30,435 nt of DNA from Scatavimonas merdigallinarum. Lineage in GTDB: Bacteria > Bacillota > Clostridia > Oscillospirales > Acutalibacteraceae. The translations under genes and the position numbers were made by a program. Below are positions 15,382 through 23,643 of the stretch, in pieces. Position 1 is the first letter of the stretch. Each line of letters begins with the position of its first letter. The stretch lies in the NCBI GenBank assembly GCA_018713055.1, contig DVFW01000012.1, positions 1 to 30,435 of the forward strand, in the 5' to 3' direction. The notes under the pieces were generated by a model. The model was not told where the DNA came from. It searched no databases and saw only the letters and a list, made by a program, of their open reading frames with translations.

Positions 15382-16071
15382 ATGGATGTAAACGCAGGAC
15401 AAATTTTAAATCTTTTGAAAAAAAATTTAATTTTGATTCTTGCCATTTCTATCCTTTTTGCCGGAGCGGCATTTGGTTTTACAAAAATTTTTATTGATAA
15501 TACGTACCAAAGCACCGTAAAATTTTGTGTATCTACCTCAGACAGGGGCTCAGGTTCCATATCTGACGATGTAACTGCCTTTGCATATGCGCAAAGGCTT
15601 GTCAATACTTATATTGAGTTGTTACAGACAAACAGCTTTTTTACAAACGTTGCAAAAGAGCTTGGCGACCGTTATTCTGCAGGCCAGTTAAAGCAGATGG
15701 TTACCTTTTCCAGCTTGAACGACACAGAAGTTTTTCAGGCGCAGGTCATTGCCAAAAGCCAGACGGAAGCAAAATTGGTTGCAGATACGGTCGCGCAGCT
15801 TGCGCCCGGCGTGATTGCCAATTATAACGAAGATGCAGAACTGAAGGTTGTAGATCCGGCCATGGTCCCGCAAGACCCAGTTGCGCCAAACCCGGTTGTA
15901 AATACGGCAATTGGTTTTGTGTTGGGGCTGCTTTTGTCCATTGCATTTGTTTTTATCAGAAATTACTTTGATATCCGGATCAAAGCGTCCGACGATATCA
16001 CAGCGAAGCTTGGGCTGCCGGTGCTGGCATATATTCCTAACTTTGAAAGTGTTGCAAAGCAGAATACGTAA
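15382..16071 (+). CDS. Wzz/YveK-type polysaccharide chain-length and kinase-activator protein
   Basis: This 229-residue protein has two membrane segments (about 15-36 and 173-195) flanking an extracellular domain, with the proline-rich stretch MVPQDPVAPNP directly before the second segment. This is the layout of Wzz/CapA/EpsA proteins, which set polymer length and, through the cytoplasmic tail, activate a partner BY-kinase. The partner gene follows 99 bases later as a separate gene, as in Firmicutes. The ATG at 15382 follows GGAAGGTGA (15365-15373); an upstream in-frame start at 15370 is inside that site. Confidence 0.88.
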   Translation: MDVNAGQILNLLKKNLILILAISILFAGAAFGFTKIFIDNTYQSTVKFCVSTSDRGSGSISDDVTAFAYAQRLVNTYIELLQTNSFFTNVAKELGDRYSAGQLKQMVTFSSLNDTEVFQAQVIAKSQTEAKLVADTVAQLAPGVIANYNEDAELKVVDPAMVPQDPVAPNPVVNTAIGFVLGLLLSIAFVFIRNYFDIRIKASDDITAKLGLPVLAYIPNFESVAKQNT

Positions 16072-16170
16072 AAAAGAACAGGTAGTTTGTCAGGCGGCAG
16101 CCATAAGCCCGGCAGTCACGGTAAATAAAGTAAATAAAACAGACATTTTGTGGTTAGGAGTAGAAAAGTC

Positions 16171-16863
16171 ATGTTTAAAAAGACAAACCGCAAACCTTTA
16201 AATACAGTAGATCATTCTGCGACGCTGAACTTTCAGATTAAAGAAGCCTATAAAACGGCGCGGACCAATTTGGTTTTTTCTGTGATTAAGGAAGGTTGTA
16301 AAAAGATTGTCGTCACAAGCTCGTTGAAATCGGAAGGGAAAACAACCACTGCAGTCAATCTTGCTATAGCGCTTGCACAGCAGGTAGATACCAAGGTGTT
16401 GATAATTGACTGCGATCTGCGCAAGCCAAAGGTCGACCGCTTTTTTAATCTTTCCGCAGCGCCCGGGCTTACGAATGTACTGGGAAAGATCCATACGGTT
16501 GATGAAGCCGTTCACCATACAAAAATGGAAAATCTGGACATCCTGTGCGCGGGCGTGATTCCGCCAAATCCATCGGAACTGCTGTCCAGTGAGAGCATGA
16601 AGCAGTTGCTTGCTTCTTTTTCTGACGAGTACGATTATATTATTTTGGATACCCCGCCGGTAAACGTGGTGGTGGACGCCTTGCCGCTGATAACAGAAAG
16701 CGACGGCGTTTTGATTGTTGTCAGAGAAGGGGCTTCCACTTACCCGGAGTTGCATAAGACGGTGGAAGCAATTAAAAGGGTCGACGCGAAAATTTTGGGA
16801 CTGATTATCAATGGCGTTGATACCAAAAACGGGAAGGGTGGTTATTTTTACAGATACGAATGA
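16171..16863 (+). CDS. BY-kinase (CpsD/CapB-type tyrosine kinase) of EPS synthesis
   Basis: This 230-residue cytoplasmic ATPase carries the bacterial tyrosine kinase motifs: Walker A SSLKSEGKTTT (50-60), Walker A' VLIIDCDLRKPK with D80 and D82, and Walker B YIILDTPP with D160. The C-terminus GGYFYRYE holds three tyrosines, a short version of the autophosphorylated cluster. It works with the preceding Wzz-like protein to control polymer length and export. The ATG at 16171 has AGGAG at 16157-16161; a GTG at 16150 would add seven residues upstream of that site. No matching phosphatase gene is present in the window. Confidence 0.92.
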   Translation: MFKKTNRKPLNTVDHSATLNFQIKEAYKTARTNLVFSVIKEGCKKIVVTSSLKSEGKTTTAVNLAIALAQQVDTKVLIIDCDLRKPKVDRFFNLSAAPGLTNVLGKIHTVDEAVHHTKMENLDILCAGVIPPNPSELLSSESMKQLLASFSDEYDYIILDTPPVNVVVDALPLITESDGVLIVVREGASTYPELHKTVEAIKRVDAKILGLIINGVDTKNGKGGYFYRYE

Positions 16864-16962
16864 GTAAACGCCAATCTGTATACCGTAGTTTTTATAAACG
16901 TATATATAGGGGTAATTTTATAGGAAAAGATAAGTCGGTTTGGTAAAAGAGGGGTGTTATTC

Positions 16963-17670
16963 TTGGATAATATCAGAGAAAAGGAACTTATAGACCGTAT
17001 GACAAAAAATTTAACCGGCAGAAAAAACGTGCGGGAGAAGAAAAAACTGTATGCAGACGATAAAAAAGTTTACGCTTTTATAAAAAGAATATTTGACCTG
17101 TTTTGTTCTTTGCTGGGTTTGGTGGTTTTGTCCCCTGTCTTCTTGATCAGTGCGATTGCAATAAAGGCGGAAGACCCCAAAGGTACTGTTATCTTTAAAC
17201 AGGCGCGCGTAGGGAAAAACGGAAAGCAATTTCATATTTATAAATTCCGCAGCATGTGCGAAAATGCTGAGGATATGTTGGACGACCTTTGCGAGCTCAA
17301 TGAAAGGGACGGCCCGGCGTTTAAAATAGAAAACGATCCGCGCGTAACAAAAGTGGGCGCTTTTCTGCGGAAAACCTGTATTGACGAGCTGCCACAGCTT
17401 ATAAACATTTTAAATGGGAATATGAGTATTGTGGGGCCAAGACCGCCGCTAGTAACGGAGGTAGCGCAATATAATGATTATCAGATGCAAAGGCTTTGTG
17501 TAACGCCCGGGCTTACCTGTATATGGCAGATTAAAAAGGGAGAAGATACAACCTTTGACGAATGGATTGCAATGGATATGGAATACATAAGAAACAGAAG
17601 CGTATGGCTGGATATAAAGTTGATTTTTATGACAGTTGCCGTGGTCTTGGGCGGTAAAGGTGCAAAATAA
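16963..17670 (+). CDS. initiating phosphoglycosyl transferase (bacterial sugar transferase family)
   Basis: This 235-residue protein transfers the first sugar phosphate to the undecaprenyl carrier lipid. It shows the Bac_transf pattern: a reentrant membrane helix (KRIFDLFCSLLGLVVLSPVF, about 44-63), VIFKQARVGKNGKQFHIYKFRSM, the catalytic DE dyad in CIDELPQLINIL, MSIVGPRPP and the closing TPGLTCIWQI. The short length, with no extra N-terminal membrane helices, fits the PglC/EpsL-like core type. It starts at TTG (16963), placed eight bases after AGAGGGG; a GTG at 16954 lies inside that site. The sugar cannot be read from sequence. Confidence 0.92.
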   Translation: MDNIREKELIDRMTKNLTGRKNVREKKKLYADDKKVYAFIKRIFDLFCSLLGLVVLSPVFLISAIAIKAEDPKGTVIFKQARVGKNGKQFHIYKFRSMCENAEDMLDDLCELNERDGPAFKIENDPRVTKVGAFLRKTCIDELPQLINILNGNMSIVGPRPPLVTEVAQYNDYQMQRLCVTPGLTCIWQIKKGEDTTFDEWIAMDMEYIRNRSVWLDIKLIFMTVAVVLGGKGAK

Positions 17671-17688
17671 AAAAGGGAGGCTTATGCC

Positions 17689-18675
17689 GTGAATGTCTTA
17701 TATGCAAGTGATGATAAATTTGCAGGCATACTGGCAGTTTCCCTTGTTTCTTTGTTTGAAAATAACAAGCGGGAAGAGGCGCTCCGGGTATATATCCTGG
17801 ACGACGCGATTTCACAGGAAAACCGAGAAAGGCTAAACGAAATATTTTCCACATACGGAAGAGAAGGCATTTTTTTACAGATGAATGATATAGCAATTCC
17901 GGATGCCTTTATATCCGCCAGATGGCCGAAGGTCGCGTTTGTACGCCTGTTTATTGCCGATGTTCTTGACAGCAGCGTGCACCGCCTTCTTTATCTGGAC
18001 TGTGACACAATTATACAAGCACCTTTGCGAGAACTGTGGAAAACCAATCTGGATGGCAATATTATTGCGGGCGTCAGGGATTGTCTTAGCTTTCGCTATC
18101 TGGAAAACCTGGGTATGGACAGGAAAAGCCCGTATATCAACAGCGGCGTGCTTTTGATCGATTTGGACCGGTACAGGGAGCATCACGTAAAAGAAAAGGT
18201 CCGGCGTTTTATCAAAACATACGCCGGCGTGATCCGTTATCCTGATCAGGATGTGATCAATGCGGTTTTTGAGGGGAAAATCTATACGCTCCCGCCGCGA
18301 TATAACACGCTGACGCTTTTTTATGATTTTTCCTATAGCGCCATGTGCAAGTACAGAAAACCGGAAGCCTATTATACACGCCAGCAGATAGAGCAAGCGG
18401 TCGCCTCCCCTGTGATCATACATTTCACTACGTCTTTTTTATCCTTGCGCCCATGGGTGGAAAATTCCCGGCACCGCTATAAAGAACAATTTTTATACTA
18501 TCGGTCCCTTTCTCCATGGAAGGACATGCCGCTGTGGAAAGATAACGCCAACGGGTTGAAAAAAGCCTGTGTAAAAGTTTATAAATGTGTACCGCGTAAA
18601 TGGGCGGTGGCCTTTTCTGGCTTTTTGCATGCAACGGTTGTACCGGTGCTTAAAAAGAGAAGAAATAGGGGATAA
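17689..18675 (+). CDS. family 8 glycosyltransferase
   Basis: This 328-residue protein has the GT8 (LgtC/glycogenin-like) features: start MNVLYASDDKFAGILAVSL, the metal-binding DxD as D104-C-D106 in LYLDCDT, YINSGVLLIDL, PDQDVIN and a late IIHF. Retaining GT8 enzymes of this type add galactose or glucose to a growing glycan. It starts at GTG (17689) eight bases after GGGAGG; the ATG at 17684 is out of frame and stops at once. It lies 18 bases behind the initiating transferase, so it probably adds the second or a branch sugar. Confidence 0.9.
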   Translation: MNVLYASDDKFAGILAVSLVSLFENNKREEALRVYILDDAISQENRERLNEIFSTYGREGIFLQMNDIAIPDAFISARWPKVAFVRLFIADVLDSSVHRLLYLDCDTIIQAPLRELWKTNLDGNIIAGVRDCLSFRYLENLGMDRKSPYINSGVLLIDLDRYREHHVKEKVRRFIKTYAGVIRYPDQDVINAVFEGKIYTLPPRYNTLTLFYDFSYSAMCKYRKPEAYYTRQQIEQAVASPVIIHFTTSFLSLRPWVENSRHRYKEQFLYYRSLSPWKDMPLWKDNANGLKKACVKVYKCVPRKWAVAFSGFLHATVVPVLKKRRNRG

Positions 18676-18681
18676 TATACG

Positions 18682-19714
18682 GTGGAAGCAGAACGTTTGG
18701 CTTTTATTGACGCAATGAAAGGAACAGGAATTATTTTTGTGGTTGTAGGGCATGTTTCTATGATACAGCCGTTGAACACGTTTCTATACGCGTTTCATAT
18801 GCCGTTATTTTTCTTTGTTTCCGGTTTTTTTGTTCTTTTCTTCCTAAAAACAGAAGTTTATTATTAGAAAATGCAGGAGTATTCTAATTCCCTATTTATT
18901 CTTTGCGGGGCTTACCTTTCTTTATTGAGCGGCAATGGAAAGAACAATGCGAGGCCAGACGGATATCCCTGTTTTGTCGGACCTTTTGAATATTTTTGTT
19001 GCACAGAGAGGGTCGGAAGGATATGCTTTTAATGTGGCTTTGTGGTTTTTACCCTGTCTGTTTGTTACACAGATTGTCTTTTATGTTGCCGACCGATATA
19101 TAAAAAATCCCTATATTCTGGCGGTTGCCATAGCAGCCCTGTCTGTGGGAGGATATGTTTATAATCTGTTTGTTCCTTTCCGTTTGCCGTGGTGTGTAGA
19201 CAGCATGGCAATGGTTTTGCCCTTTTATGCGGCCGGGTATTTTTTGGCCCGCAGACGGTGCAAGGGAGCGATACCAGTGCTTTCCGGAATAAAGACGGCG
19301 GTTGTGGCTGTGGCGCTTATGGCGGTTTTGCTTGTTTGTGCTTATGCAAATGGTCGGGTGGATATGGATACCGGCATATATGGCAACTATTTCTTGTTCT
19401 ATTGCGCTGCGTTCGCCGGTATCTTGTTTTTCTATCTGTTATGCAATTTTTACAGCCCTCGTTGGATTCGCTGTTTGGGGACCGGTTCTCTTGTAATTAT
19501 GTGCATACATGAACCGCCTAAGAGGGTTGTTATTCAGTTAACGTCTCTGGCGGCAGGAATGCCGTCTGATGTTTTGTGCGCCACTATCTTTTTCGTTTTA
19601 CTCGATGCAGCAGCGATTCTTTTCCTTTGTATGGTGTTTTACTTTGTAATCAACAGGTTTTCCCCTTTAGAATTGGCAGGACAAAAAAGGGGTGGAACTG
19701 ACCTTGTATTTTGA
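18682..19714 (+). pseudogene. acyltransferase family 3, broken by a frameshift and a nonsense codon
   Basis: The gene starts at GTG 18682 (AGGGGA at 18667-18672) with EAERLAFIDAMKGTGIIFVV and VGHV, the N-terminus of an acyltransferase 3 (OafA/fucose acetylase-like) membrane enzyme. The first frame stops at 18867. Removing one A from the A5 run at 18846-18850 restores the reading LKQKFIIRKCRSILIPYLFF and continues in frame to 19714, except for a TGA at 18926-18928 where FLYW is expected in the family (TGG). The repaired gene would have 343 codons. The rest reads as eight or so membrane segments. Two separate lesions argue for a real pseudogene; a sequencing error in the A run alone would not explain the TGA. 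The downstream part could be translated from the ATG at 18935, but it lacks the catalytic histidine region. Confidence 0.85.
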
Positions 19715-19725
19715 GAGGATGCTTC

Positions 19726-20949
19726 ATGTTTTATTTCTTTGAATTTGTTACCTTTGCATTTCCAAAAGCGGGCGTTCTTGTTGGCAGCGTGCCGATTACG
19801 GTGGCAACGCTTCTTTTTTTGCTTGCACTGCTTTTCAGTATAAAAGGCATTGGCTTTATGGTAGACCGATATAAGGGTTTTGTCATAGGCTACGCGGTTT
19901 ATGCGTTTTTTGTACTTATGCCGCTTTTGCTGAATATTACAGCCACGGACATCGGCAACATTACCATAGCGCTTGTTATGCTGGCGTCGCCTTTGGCGAT
20001 TTTAATTGGCACGCAGGCGGATTTTGAAAAAACCGTTAAAATCATTGCTGTATCGCTGATTATTGTAGGACTTTATGCAGTTGTGCAGTATTTTTTTGGC
20101 GTGGAAAGAACGGCTATTCCGGGGGTGAACATTGCATACGGCGATTCGTTTTCCAAAAAGACAATTGGATATGGCATGTCGAGCCAGGGGTTGGACGCAC
20201 TGAAGATGCCGTCCACTTACCAAAACGGAAATGGCGCGGGGCTTTTTTATATTATGTGCCTGCCGCTGCTGTTTTTTTGGAAGGCGAAAAGTACGTGTTT
20301 CCGGATCATACGGATTGTAGCGATTCTGGCTGCCGTGGCGGGCGTTATGCTTTCCGGCTCCAGAACCATTTTAATTCCATTTGTCGTTATTGCGATTCCA
20401 TCACTGCTTATATATATCAAAAGAAAGCTGCCGGAAAGGGTGCAAACGCTTTATCTTGGCGGGTTGATCCTTGTATTGATCGGCCTGGTTTTATATGTTT
20501 TTATAGCGGACAGCCAGTTTATTCAATATTTTATAGACCGCTATATTGTGCAAACATTGTCTGACCCAACGGCTTCCGGCAGAACAGAGCAATTTGGGGA
20601 TGTACTTTCGATGATCTACAGCCTCAATGCGCCTGACTTCCTTCGCTTTTTCTTTTTTGGCATGCCGTGGAGCGAAGCAAGAATGTCAGAAGGCGTATTG
20701 TATATGCTTTCCTATTACGGCTTTTTGTCGTTTCTATCTTTTCTTTTTCTGTTACTTTATCCGGTCGTTTTCGTGTTTAAAAGAAATAAAATTTTGTCGG
20801 TAGGCCTGATTCTTGTCTTTATCGCATTTTTAGTGGACAGGTCGTTCAATTACCCGCCGTATCTGATTAATTATTTCTTTTTGTCGGGATTGTATATGCG
20901 GCATACGGATATCATAAGCAAGCGGGGCTGCAGCCCCGCAATTGGATAA
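19726..20949 (+). CDS. Wzy-like O-antigen/EPS polymerase
   Basis: This 407-residue protein has about ten to twelve hydrophobic segments. It contains a large loop with GNGAGLFYIMCLPLLFFW, a GSRT motif in VMLSGSRTILIPF (typical of the O-antigen ligase/Wzy superfamily) and a later SGRTEQFGDVL. These arginine-containing motifs are the shared signature of this otherwise variable family. The ATG at 19726 has GAGAGGA at 19714-19719; a TTG at 19711 lies upstream of that site. It begins 11 bases after the broken acyltransferase. Together with the Wzx-like protein at the end it indicates the flippase/polymerase route. Confidence 0.85.
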   Translation: MFYFFEFVTFAFPKAGVLVGSVPITVATLLFLLALLFSIKGIGFMVDRYKGFVIGYAVYAFFVLMPLLLNITATDIGNITIALVMLASPLAILIGTQADFEKTVKIIAVSLIIVGLYAVVQYFFGVERTAIPGVNIAYGDSFSKKTIGYGMSSQGLDALKMPSTYQNGNGAGLFYIMCLPLLFFWKAKSTCFRIIRIVAILAAVAGVMLSGSRTILIPFVVIAIPSLLIYIKRKLPERVQTLYLGGLILVLIGLVLYVFIADSQFIQYFIDRYIVQTLSDPTASGRTEQFGDVLSMIYSLNAPDFLRFFFFGMPWSEARMSEGVLYMLSYYGFLSFLSFLFLLLYPVVFVFKRNKILSVGLILVFIAFLVDRSFNYPPYLINYFFLSGLYMRHTDIISKRGCSPAIG

Positions 20950-20963
20950 ACGGAGGGTGCAAA

Positions 20964-22190
20964 GTGAAATTAGCAGTTGTAACCAGTGGATTTTTGCCGG
21001 TTCCGGCAGCCAAAGGAGGCGCTGTGGAAGCGCTGGACGATTATCTGATCCAGATGAATGAAAAATATGCAGCGTTAGAGCTTGAAATCATCAGCATTTA
21101 TGACCCAAAGGCGCAGGAAATGGCGAAAGCTTTCCAGCAAAGCCATTTTACCTTTGTAAAGCCCAATCCTCTGGTGCTGCCGCTCGACCGTGTTATTTAT
21201 TTTTTGGCAAAGAACGTGTTGAAAAAAGCAAACCATATGTCCTACCGTTATATTTTGCAAAGATTAAATTATATTGGCAAGGTAAGCCGTATTTTACAAA
21301 AAAATGCGTATGACAAAGTGATGCTTGAAAACCATTCTACCCTTTTCAAGGTTATACAGAAAAAAAAGAACGCAAAAAAATATGAAGGCCGCTACTATTA
21401 CCATATACATAATGAGGTGAAAAGTACGTTTGGCTGTAAAAAGGTAATGCTTGGAACAAAAAGGGTCATAGCGGTAAGCAATTATATTAACCGGACGTTG
21501 TCAGATTTTCTTGGCGGCTTTCCCAAAGAGAAAATGACGGTTCTGCGCAACTGCGTAGATACGGACCGATTTTCTAAGGAAGATAACCGGGCACTGGTCC
21601 CACAGCTGCGGCGCCAATACGGCATTAAAAACGACGAAAAAATACTTTTATTTACCGGGCGTTTAACGCAGGAAAAAGGAATCCGCGAACTGCTTCTGGC
21701 TTTCCATATGCTTTCTGACCCAAAGGTAAGGCTGGTAGTTGCGGGCGGCTATTTTTTTGGCAGCGGTATGCAGGGCTCGTTTGAAGAAGAACTTAAAGAA
21801 CTTGCCAGGAAGGCGGGCGACCGGATTATTTTTACGGGGTTTGTTCCATATACGCAAATGCCTGCGCTCTATGCAATGGCTGATATTGCGGTGATTCCTT
21901 CTGTCTGGAACGATCCGGCCCCGCTTACGGTAATAGAGTCCATGGTGTCTGGCTTGCCGCTGATTACAACGTATTCCGGCGGCATACCGGAATATGCAGA
22001 CCAGGAGGCGGCGATTTTACTGCCCAGAGATGCGCATTTGCCGGAGCGTTTATGCCAGGCGATGCAGAAGCTTTTGCAGGATGACGGCCTGCGTAAAAAA
22101 ATGTCGGCCGCCGGGCGCGCCAAGGCGCAGGAGCTGAATCTGGATCATTATTACCATAATTTTGTAGAAATAATAAACGACCGACGGTGA
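20964..22190 (+). CDS. family 4 (GT-B) glycosyltransferase
   Basis: This 408-residue protein has a GT-B fold. The N-terminal half starts MKLAVVTSGFLPVPAAKGGA, with a glycine-rich acceptor loop. The C-terminal half is a clear Glycos_transf_1 domain: ILLFTGRLTQEKGIRELL, IIFTGFVPYTQMPALYAMAD, and PLTVIESMVSGLPLI followed by GGIPEY, which provides the E-x7-E donor-binding motif. It starts at GTG (20964) six bases after CGGAGGG. It overlaps the edge of the next gene's start region, which fits translational coupling. Confidence 0.92.
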   Translation: MKLAVVTSGFLPVPAAKGGAVEALDDYLIQMNEKYAALELEIISIYDPKAQEMAKAFQQSHFTFVKPNPLVLPLDRVIYFLAKNVLKKANHMSYRYILQRLNYIGKVSRILQKNAYDKVMLENHSTLFKVIQKKKNAKKYEGRYYYHIHNEVKSTFGCKKVMLGTKRVIAVSNYINRTLSDFLGGFPKEKMTVLRNCVDTDRFSKEDNRALVPQLRRQYGIKNDEKILLFTGRLTQEKGIRELLLAFHMLSDPKVRLVVAGGYFFGSGMQGSFEEELKELARKAGDRIIFTGFVPYTQMPALYAMADIAVIPSVWNDPAPLTVIESMVSGLPLITTYSGGIPEYADQEAAILLPRDAHLPERLCQAMQKLLQDDGLRKKMSAAGRAKAQELNLDHYYHNFVEIINDRR

Positions 22191-22195
22191 ATGTT

Positions 22196-23182
22196 ATGAA
22201 GCAACTGTTGAGTATTATTGTTCCTGTTTATAATGTAGAGAGCTATTTGCAGCAGTGCATTGAAAGTATTTTATCCCAGAGCTACCGCGATATAGACCTG
22301 ATATTGGTAGACGATGGATCGAAAGACAGCTCCGGGGCAATTTGTGATGCATATGCGGAAAAAGACAGGCGAGTCCATGTTATCCATAAGAAAAACGGCG
22401 GTGTTGCAGATACAAGAAACACAGGGCTGCGGCATGCAGCCGGTGAATATGTTACGTTTGTGGACAGTGACGATTTTCTGGCGCCGGACGCCTACAAAAC
22501 CCATATGGAAAATTTGCAGAAAACAGGTGCGCAAATTTCCATATGCGGATTTTACAGCTACTATCATCCGCAAAAGATTCTCCCCAAGAGGCAGGATGCC
22601 TTTTATGCCGTTTTAAACAGTGAGCAGGCAATTCAAATGTCTACCTCTTTTGATTATTTTGGCATAGCCGTGTGGGACAAAGTGTTTAAAAAAGATCTGT
22701 TTGAAGGGATAGAATTCCCTGCAGGACGGCTTGCGGAAGACTGGTTTGTTGTTTATAAGCTGCTTGACCGAGCGCAGAAGATTGTATATGACGCAAGGCC
22801 GTTTTATTATTACCGCCAGCGCCCGGGCAGCTATACGCATGATAAGCTTGTAAGCCGGGATAATATGCTTGCAAGCAAGGAAGTTTTAGATTTTGTCACA
22901 GAACATTACCCAAATATTCGAGAAGATGCATTGTTTTCGTATGTGTTTGCCTGTGTGGGCGTATATAACAATCTGATTCTTTATAATAAAAAAGATAAGG
23001 CCGGCAGAGAACAGCTGTATAAAATTATCTGTAAGCATTATAAGAGGATTGCGCGGAAATGTCAGCTGTCAAAAAGCAGGCGCTGCCAGCTGATGCTTTT
23101 ACGGTATTGCCCGCCTCTTTATACGCTTGCTTTTCATATTTTTGATAAAAAACGGAGAAAAGAGTTACAATATGCAAATTGA
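22196..23182 (+). CDS. family 2 glycosyltransferase
   Basis: This 328-residue protein has a GT-A domain of family 2 at its N-terminus: LLSIIVPVYNVESYLQQCIE, LILVDDGSKDSS, NGGVADTRNTGL and the metal-binding FVDSDDFL. A second half (from about 140) with WDKVFKKDLF and LAEDWFVVYKLL is typical of the EpsJ/WaaV-like subgroup. I chose the ATG at 22196, with GGTGA at 22186-22190; a GTG at 22187 that overlaps the previous stop is an alternative and adds three residues. Its tail is very basic, as in membrane-associated enzymes. Confidence 0.9.
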   Translation: MKQLLSIIVPVYNVESYLQQCIESILSQSYRDIDLILVDDGSKDSSGAICDAYAEKDRRVHVIHKKNGGVADTRNTGLRHAAGEYVTFVDSDDFLAPDAYKTHMENLQKTGAQISICGFYSYYHPQKILPKRQDAFYAVLNSEQAIQMSTSFDYFGIAVWDKVFKKDLFEGIEFPAGRLAEDWFVVYKLLDRAQKIVYDARPFYYYRQRPGSYTHDKLVSRDNMLASKEVLDFVTEHYPNIREDALFSYVFACVGVYNNLILYNKKDKAGREQLYKIICKHYKRIARKCQLSKSRRCQLMLLRYCPPLYTLAFHIFDKKRRKELQYAN

Positions 23183-23643
23183 AGGAATTTATTTTGGACA
23201 TATGCAGGCTTTTCCTTTTTGGGCATAAGTCCAGCTCAGAAAGGTATGTAGCATGGCTTAGAAAACAGGGCGTCAAAGTGGGAGATCACACGCATTTTTA
23301 CACGCCGTGGGAAATATCGGTCGATGCGCAGCGGCCCTGGATGATAGAAATTGGTAGCCATGTGCATATCACGATGGGCTGTACCATTTTACAGCACGGA
23401 TATGACTGGGCTGTGTTGCAAAAAAAGTATGGGGAAGTGCTTGGCTCTTATGGTAAGGCAAAGATTGGAAACAACGCCTTTATTGGACAAAAAACCATTG
23501 TACTCAAAGGGGTGCAAATAGGGGACAATGTTATTGTGGGCGCCAAAAGTCTTGTAAACAGGCCGCTTGCGCCAAACGGCGTTTATGTCGGCGTGCAGCG
23601 ATGCCTGTGCGTTGGAAAAACAACAGGAAAATGGGGCGGTTGA
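23179..23643 (+). CDS. hexapeptide-repeat acetyltransferase
   Basis: This 154-residue protein is a left-handed beta-helix acyltransferase. Hexapeptide turns are visible in IEIGSHVHITMGCTI and in the stretch KIGNNAFIGQKTIVLKGVQI and IGDNVIVGAKSLV, and it ends with the usual P-x-NGVYVGVQ cap. Such enzymes O-acetylate sugars of the polymer using acetyl-CoA. It starts at TTG 23179, overlapping the previous stop by four bases; a TTG at 23194 with GAAGGA in front is an alternative, but the longer N-terminus (FILDICRLFLFGHKSSSERY) matches what I recall for the family. The acyltransferase 3 upstream is broken, so this may be the only working acylation enzyme of the locus. Confidence 0.82.
   Translation: MKEFILDICRLFLFGHKSSSERYVAWLRKQGVKVGDHTHFYTPWEISVDAQRPWMIEIGSHVHITMGCTILQHGYDWAVLQKKYGEVLGSYGKAKIGNNAFIGQKTIVLKGVQIGDNVIVGAKSLVNRPLAPNGVYVGVQRCLCVGKTTGKWGG

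Noticed and set aside
16120..16140. Short direct repeat GTAAATAAA before the BY-kinase gene
   Set aside because: Two 9-base copies in AT-rich DNA are expected by chance and no function is suggested.
16864..16962. Possible eps-associated (EAR-like) antitermination RNA between the kinase and the sugar transferase genes
   Set aside because: The position matches the Bacillus element, but the 99 bases are AT-rich with only a 5-bp hairpin and no convincing larger fold.
18682..19714. Reading the in-frame TGA as a tryptophan codon by an altered genetic code
   Set aside because: Other genes here use TGG for tryptophan and end at TGA, and the same gene also has a frameshift.
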